Shown here one piece after another: positions 61,401 to 64,000 of a stretch of 64,000 nucleotides of DNA; the first letter of the stretch is position 1, and each line of letters starts with the position of its first letter. The stretch is from Platynereis dumerilii (Eukaryota; Annelida; Polychaeta; Phyllodocida; Nereididae). The DNA is taken from the NCBI GenBank assembly GCA_026936325.1, contig JAPTHN010000021.1, positions 1,922,001 to 1,986,000 on the forward strand, read 5' to 3'. Made by a program: the position numbers and the translations under genes. Below the pieces are notes generated by a model. That model had not been told where the DNA came from. It saw nothing but the letters and a program-made list of their open reading frames with translations, and did no database searches.

Positions 61401-63953
61401 TCAAATGGCATTTGACATCATCCCATTAATGAATGGTTGAAAGCTGATGGTATAAAAAGCTTGTACCTTTCTCAACTCTGGTGTAAACCCCGAAGAGCTT
61501 GTTGATTCCATAACATCCTCTTTGTCGACATGACTGACTGAAAGCGTATTCCACTCTTGTTACTTCAATTCCCTTGAAGTCTATCCTGTAATCTTGATAG
61601 TCCAATTTCGGATAAATGCCACCATAACTCAGAGGGATTTTCTATGTAGGAAATAGAGAAGAAAGCATTTTGTATGGTTACAAATTTTAAACAAAATGAA
61701 GAGTGAAATTGAGTGCAGGATTGTGAAAAAGGTCATACGGTTGAAAAGACAGCATTATATCCATTGTATGCTGTAATGGTCACATGTGCATGGTAACATC
61801 TTGCTGTTAACTGTCCTTCAATGAAATGCAATTTAGTTTTTCCTTCTCCTCTGAAAATTACATACAATGTGGGTTGTGGATCTCCTTTTTGGAAACTTGC
61901 AAAATTATCGTATCGGTAATTTTCTCGTCTTTTCTTCAGTGCTTTGCGTCTTGGATGGCGTTTATCTTTGCTAGAAAGTTTCAGAGTCCACATTGGGTTC
62001 TTGCCACGCATGAAGGTATACTTTGCAATTTTGTGAGTGGTTGTAGCTGGAAAAGAGACATATTGTAAGAATAAACTTTCAAAGGTAGTTGTATTCTGTA
62101 TTTTAAGTCCTGCGAGAAATCCAGGCATTCATTCTCATACACCAAATGGAAGAGATGATGATATATTTAGGAGATCCTCACAAGCGATATAGTATTGTCA
62201 GTAATTCCTATCTATGTACCTTTGCCAAACTTGCACAACATGAATGGTGCTTAAAATGTACATATTAATCATTTGTATCAGTCAATCCGCATTTGTGTAC
62301 AAGCACAATTTTTTCTCATTTCTAATTCTGCATATTCCATATTGTAATATTCAAAAATGATTGGAATTGAAAGGATTTTAGATTTGTAATATTATAGTCA
62401 CCATCTTCACAATAGTTTCCTGAGTATCCAGGCTGGCAGAAACATTTACAGCAGCCGTTGAGATCAAGCTGGGCTTTTCCACCATTTTGGCAACAAATTT
62501 GGGAACAGTCAGCTAAAATAGAAGTACTTTTGTCTATTAGTCATTGATGAAATCATCTATTAACCATTTGAGCTTCTGTAGTAAATTACCATGGCATATT
62601 CCTGAATGAGAGTTCGATAACTAAAAAGGCAAACTGCTAATGAAAACGCATAGAATTGCAGTATTCATGTAATGCCTGAAAGTAAATTTGCTAACAATTC
62701 AAAATAAAACAAAAATCTTAAGTTCAAAATATCAAAGAAGTTCAAATTGTGAAATTTCAAAAAGGGAAACCACTATCAAAAGCTAAGTTAATCTATTGCA
62801 AAACAATATAACATACTTTGACACTGGCCACCAGTTGTGTTGCTGTTTGGTGATTGTGTACTTGAGTTGGGTGTTCCTCCTCCTCCTCCACCACCACCTC
62901 CATTTCCTCCGGTTGTATTACTGTTTGGTGATTGTGTACTTGAGTTGGGTGTTCCTCCTCCTCCTCCTCCTCCGCCACCTCCATTTCCTCCGGTTGTATT
63001 ACTGTTTGGTGATTGTGTACTTGAGTTGGGTGTTCCTCCTCCTCCTCCACCACCACCTCCATTTCCTCCGGTTGTATTACTGTTTGGTGATTGTGTACTT
63101 GAGTTGGGTGTTCCTCCTCCTCCTCCACCGCCACCTCCATTTCCTCCGGTTGTATTACTGTTTGGTGATTGTGTACTTGAGTTGGGTGTTCCTCCTCCTC
63201 CTCCTCCACCACCACCTCCATTTCCTCCGGTTGTATTACTGTTTGGTGATTGTGTACTTGAGTTGGGTGTTCCTCCTCCTCCACCACCACCTCCATTTCC
63301 TCCGGTTGTATTACTGTTTGGTGATTGTGTACTTGAGTTGGGTGTTCCTCCTCCACCGCCACCTCCATTTCCTCCGGTTGTATTACTGTTTGGTGATTGT
63401 GTACTTGAGTTGGGTGTTCCTCCTCCTCCTCCACCGCCACCTCCATTTCCTCCGGTTGTATTACTGTTTGGTGATTGTGTACTTGAGTTGGGTGTTCCTC
63501 CTCCTCCTCCACCGCCACCTCCATTTCCTCCGGTTGTATTACTGTTTGGTGATTGTGTACTTGAGTTGGGTGTTCCTCCTCCTCCTCCACCACCACCTCC
63601 ATTACCTCCGGTTGTATTACTGTTTGGTGATTGTGTACTTGAGTTGGGTGTTCCTCCTCCTCCACCACCACCTCCATTTCCTCCGGTTGTATTACTGTTT
63701 GGTGATTGTGTACTTGAGTTGGGTGTTCCCCCTCCTCCTCCACCGCCACCTCCATTTCCTCCGGTTGTATTACTGTTTGGTGATTGTGTACTTGAGTTGG
63801 GTGTTCTGCCTCCTCCTCCACCGCCACCTCCATTTCCTCCGGTTGTATTACTGTTTGGTGATTGTGTACTTGAGTTGGGTGTTCCTCCTCCTCCTCCACC
63901 ACCACCTCCATTTCCTCCAGTTGTATTACTGTTTGGTGATTGTGTAGTGGTTA
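35739..63953 (-). CDS. Giant modular extracellular protein gene, at least 31 exons, 5' end beyond the window
   Basis: Five exon types recur in fixed order along the minus strand: B (Gly-rich/NxS-T repeat), C (EGF-like, 111 nt), D (308 nt), E (175 nt) and A (VWC-like, 84 nt). There are six C-D-E-A cassettes separated by B exons, then a terminal B-type exon with the stop. Phases are B 1-1, C 1-1, D 1-0, E 0-1 and A 1-1, so each cassette is a symmetric insert. Every exon copy has GT-AG borders and a length that keeps frame. No cassette has its own start or stop, so I read one protein of about 3,880 aa or more. EGF and VWC-like Cys patterns and dense N-glycosylation sequons imply a secreted, matrix- or mucus-like role. 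Separate tandem genes are unlikely on this evidence but not excluded. Confidence 0.8.
38305..45275 (-). CDS. Giant gene, cassette 6 (C6, D6, E6, A6), stretched by insertions
   Basis: Exons: C6 45165-45275, D6 44499-44806, E6 44226-44400, A6 38305-38388. Lengths are the same as elsewhere, but this cassette is the most diverged: E6 reads [16 protein letters not shown] and ends RVKK, D6 has KKRQENYR, and A6 reads [20 protein letters not shown] then CKCPS. The E6-A6 intron is 5.8 kb against about 380 bp in the other cassettes because a LINE, a Tc1 remnant and a minisatellite sit in it. Old intron homology is still visible at 38415-38880. Confidence 0.8.
38909..39910 (+). pseudogene. LINE N-terminal region and apurinic-like endonuclease
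   Basis: The frame is open from 38909, has a single TAA at 39104-39106, and continues in the same frame to 39910. Endonuclease motifs follow: [13 protein letters not shown] (39182 on), [11 protein letters not shown], the GGVGILIRS core, [11 protein letters not shown] and the closing SLIDYLIY. The frame then shifts by one base near 39905 into the RT frame. The one stop and one frameshift make this copy inactive but young. A LINE endonuclease nicks target DNA for reverse transcription. Confidence 0.85.
39942..42647 (+). pseudogene. LINE reverse transcriptase, ~900 codons
   Basis: The frame is uninterrupted from the endonuclease end ([13 protein letters not shown]) to TAG at 42645-42647. RT motifs in order: [44 protein letters not shown] (palm Asp), [27 protein letters not shown] (catalytic YADD near residue 501) and [12 protein letters not shown]-terminal [19 protein letters not shown] resembles a zinc knuckle (C-x2-C-x8-H-x4-C). 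It is the largest intact LINE frame in the window. Confidence 0.9.
43445..43745 (-). pseudogene. Tc1/mariner transposase 3' remnant with terminal repeat
   Basis: The minus strand encodes [20 protein letters not shown], then [17 protein letters not shown], which follows the Tc1 pattern 'DWP..SPDLNPIE..W..LK'. After a frame change comes [11 protein letters not shown] and [13 protein letters not shown], like the 'EW..I......L..SM.RRC' tail. Just beyond lies 'tgtagggtatgtaaacgtttga', a typical Tc1 terminal repeat. The 5' part of the gene is absent to the right, where the 37-bp minisatellite begins. There is at least one stop and one frameshift. Confidence 0.65.
43783..44148. repeat. 37-bp minisatellite, 10 copies
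   Basis: The unit 'cacagtttgctttgcattc' + 'tagccctttcttagtttc' is repeated ten times with almost no change; one copy lacks one base and one lacks two or three. The high identity suggests recent expansion. It lies in the E6-A6 intron of the giant gene. Confidence 0.95.
45579..46649 (-). CDS. Giant gene, repeat exon B6 (13 repeats)
   Basis: It is 1,071 nt with 13 units and phase 1-1 borders. One unit starts with a GTG-type change to 'NINTT' (tgtattaatg at 46378). The last unit before the EGF exon has an extended Gly run. It is the long partner of the four-unit exon B2. Confidence 0.85.
47354..48865 (-). CDS. Giant gene, cassette 5 (C5, D5, E5, A5)
   Basis: Exons: C5 48755-48865, D5 48092-48399, E5 47819-47993, A5 47354-47437. 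It is close to identical to cassette 1, including the D-exon ending AVFST, intron variants (catactatgtcaatcttg near 47640 and 61288) and a constant offset of about 13,648 bp. This shows that cassettes 5 and 1 are copies made by a block duplication rather than neighbours copied one at a time. Confidence 0.82.
49170..50309 (-). CDS. Giant gene, repeat exon B5 (14 repeats)
   Basis: It is 1,140 nt with 14 units. One unit reads QSSNSNTT and another has GDGG, small changes in otherwise uniform repeats. Borders are GTTTCAG|TA and CAAA|GTATGT. Its offset to B1 is 13,647 bp, the same as for the whole surrounding cassette. Confidence 0.85.
50983..52491 (-). CDS. Giant gene, cassette 4 (C4, D4, E4, A4)
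   Basis: Exons: C4 52381-52491, D4 51718-52025, E4 51445-51619, A4 50983-51066. Lengths are 111, 308, 175 and 84 nt. The E exon reads [19 protein letters not shown] as in cassettes 1, 2, 3 and 5. The A4-to-B5 intron lacks a ~25-bp 'catggtatttttttggatctc' stretch that is present in the equivalent introns near 46912, 57660 and 60556, a useful marker of cassette ancestry. Confidence 0.82.
52791..53774 (-). CDS. Giant gene, repeat exon B4 (12 repeats)
   Basis: It is 984 nt with 12 units and phase 1-1 borders. Gly tracts vary from about 6 to 10 residues. The GGA/GGT-only codon use makes all three frames of this stretch open on both strands; the frame used here is the one that joins the neighbouring exons. 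Confidence 0.85.
54447..55955 (-). CDS. Giant gene, cassette 3 (C3, D3, E3, A3)
   Basis: Exons: C3 55845-55955, D3 55182-55489, E3 54909-55083, A3 54447-54530. All are open with canonical borders. Exons and introns are nearly identical to cassette 4, pointing to a very recent duplication or conversion between the two. The D exon ends AVFTT where cassettes 1 and 5 have AVFST. Confidence 0.82.
56260..57399 (-). CDS. Giant gene, repeat exon B3 (14 repeats)
   Basis: It is 1,140 nt with 14 units of the [16 protein letters not shown](N/S)G type and the same phase 1-1 borders. Minor variants include TTRGN in one unit and GGSGG in another. The unit order of Gly-tract lengths differs from B1 and B5, so repeats inside the exon turn over independently of the cassette. 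Confidence 0.85.
58113..59622 (-). CDS. Giant gene, cassette 2 (C2, D2, E2, A2)
   Basis: Exons: C2 59512-59622, D2 58848-59155, E2 58575-58749, A2 58113-58196. All lengths equal those of cassette 1 (111, 308, 175, 84 nt). It is a mosaic: the C2-D2 intron matches cassette 6 (caaaattgatatag at 59287), while D2 onward matches cassettes 3 and 4 (tcgtcgtttcttcag near 59036). A junction between array segments therefore falls between about 59160 and 59265. Confidence 0.82.
59926..60297 (-). CDS. Giant gene, short repeat exon B2 (4 repeats)
   Basis: Same borders and phases as the other B exons but only four Gly-rich units in 372 nt. The flanks match the B exon at 45579-46649 (both end with codons for ...GQCQ after a 'gctaacagttg' variant), which has 13 units. 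Loss or gain of nine units therefore occurred after a block duplication, without loss of frame. Confidence 0.85.
61002..62512 (-). CDS. Giant gene, cassette 1 (C1, D1, E1, A1)
   Basis: Exons: C1 62402-62512, D1 61739-62046, E1 61467-61641, A1 61002-61085. C is EGF-like ([12 protein letters not shown]...[18 protein letters not shown], six or more Cys). D starts [18 protein letters not shown], has a basic patch [16 protein letters not shown] and ends in a beta-rich segment [20 protein letters not shown] continues [20 protein letters not shown] and ends [14 protein letters not shown] is [20 protein letters not shown] followed by CKCQS, with spacing like the end of a VWC domain. D plus E (about 161 aa) form one unrecognised domain split by a phase-0 intron. 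Confidence 0.82.
62817..63953 (-). CDS. Giant gene, repeat exon B1 (14 repeats)
   Basis: The exon begins after the acceptor gtttcag with the split codon then [14 protein letters not shown]. It carries 14 copies of a unit [17 protein letters not shown] plus 6-10 Gly, and ends GGQCQ at a GTATGT donor. Each unit holds two N-glycosylation sequons (NSS and NTT). It is 1,137 nt, phase 1-1. One unit has Arg in place of the last Gly (GGRTPN). This is the most N-terminal exon in the window, and its upstream partner (an A exon) should lie just past 64000. Confidence 0.85.
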
Positions 63954-64000
63954 CTGAAACGAAAGTCGATTTTGTACCATTATAATAATTTTTTTCCATT

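Noticed and set aside
45597-63985. Plus-strand Pro-rich (LELGVPPPP) and Leu/His-rich (YLSWVFLLL) frames and minus-strand HPTQVHNHQ frames over the B exons
   Set aside because: They follow from the repeat period. They have no compatible splice partners, whereas the minus-strand Gly frame has correct phases in all seven exons.
1-64000. LTR retroelements, Polintons or other virus-like copies
   Set aside because: I looked for paired long terminal repeats and for protease, integrase, capsid or envelope motifs and saw none. The two RT genes belong to LINEs.

Overview
The window is animal nuclear DNA, most likely from a marine invertebrate. It is AT-rich, its genes are split by spliceosomal introns, and it is crowded with LINEs, tRNA-derived SINEs, small terminal-inverted-repeat (TIR) DNA transposons and minisatellites. 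I found no bacterial-type genes, no rRNA and no functional tRNA. I saw no LTR element or other virus-like copy. The species cannot be fixed from the sequence alone.

Left third (1-22 kb). One or two Ser/Pro-rich candidate exons lie at the left edge on the minus strand. After them come many transposons whose ends can be set exactly: hAT-like elements with 8-bp target duplications (1783-2144, 3267-4032, 4222-5644), a TA-flanked element at 8374-9382, a 24-bp-TIR element at 14782-16016 and a C-tract MITE at 16226-16642. A 5'-truncated CR1/L2-like LINE lies at 10.7-12.3 kb. A candidate first exon for a CxxC/CxxC protein lies at 16681-16872 on the minus strand.

Middle (22.8-30.6 kb). A complete eight-exon gene for zeta-class glutathione transferase / maleylacetoacetate isomerase (GSTZ1) is on the plus strand. 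All exon junctions keep frame and it encodes about 219 aa. Its introns hold two SINEs and a 2.3-kb TA-flanked transposon that sits inside an older LINE tail. Downstream, at 31-34.4 kb, a degenerate 24-bp minisatellite is split by a 1.3-kb TIR element.

Right (35.7-64 kb). This is the most striking part. One minus-strand gene is built from tandem five-exon cassettes. Each cassette has a Gly-rich/N-glycosylation repeat exon, an EGF-like exon, two exons of a domain I do not recognise, and a short VWC-like Cys exon. Six cassettes and the terminal exon with its stop codon are present. All 31 exons have splice signals and lengths that preserve frame, so the window alone encodes about 3,880 aa, and the gene runs off the right edge. 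The array grew partly by duplication of a block of about 14 kb. The last cassette is stretched by an insertion of a nearly complete LINE (38.9-43.2 kb), a Tc1/mariner remnant and a 37-bp minisatellite. The likely product is a giant secreted, glycosylated matrix, mucus or adhesive-type protein; this role is inference.
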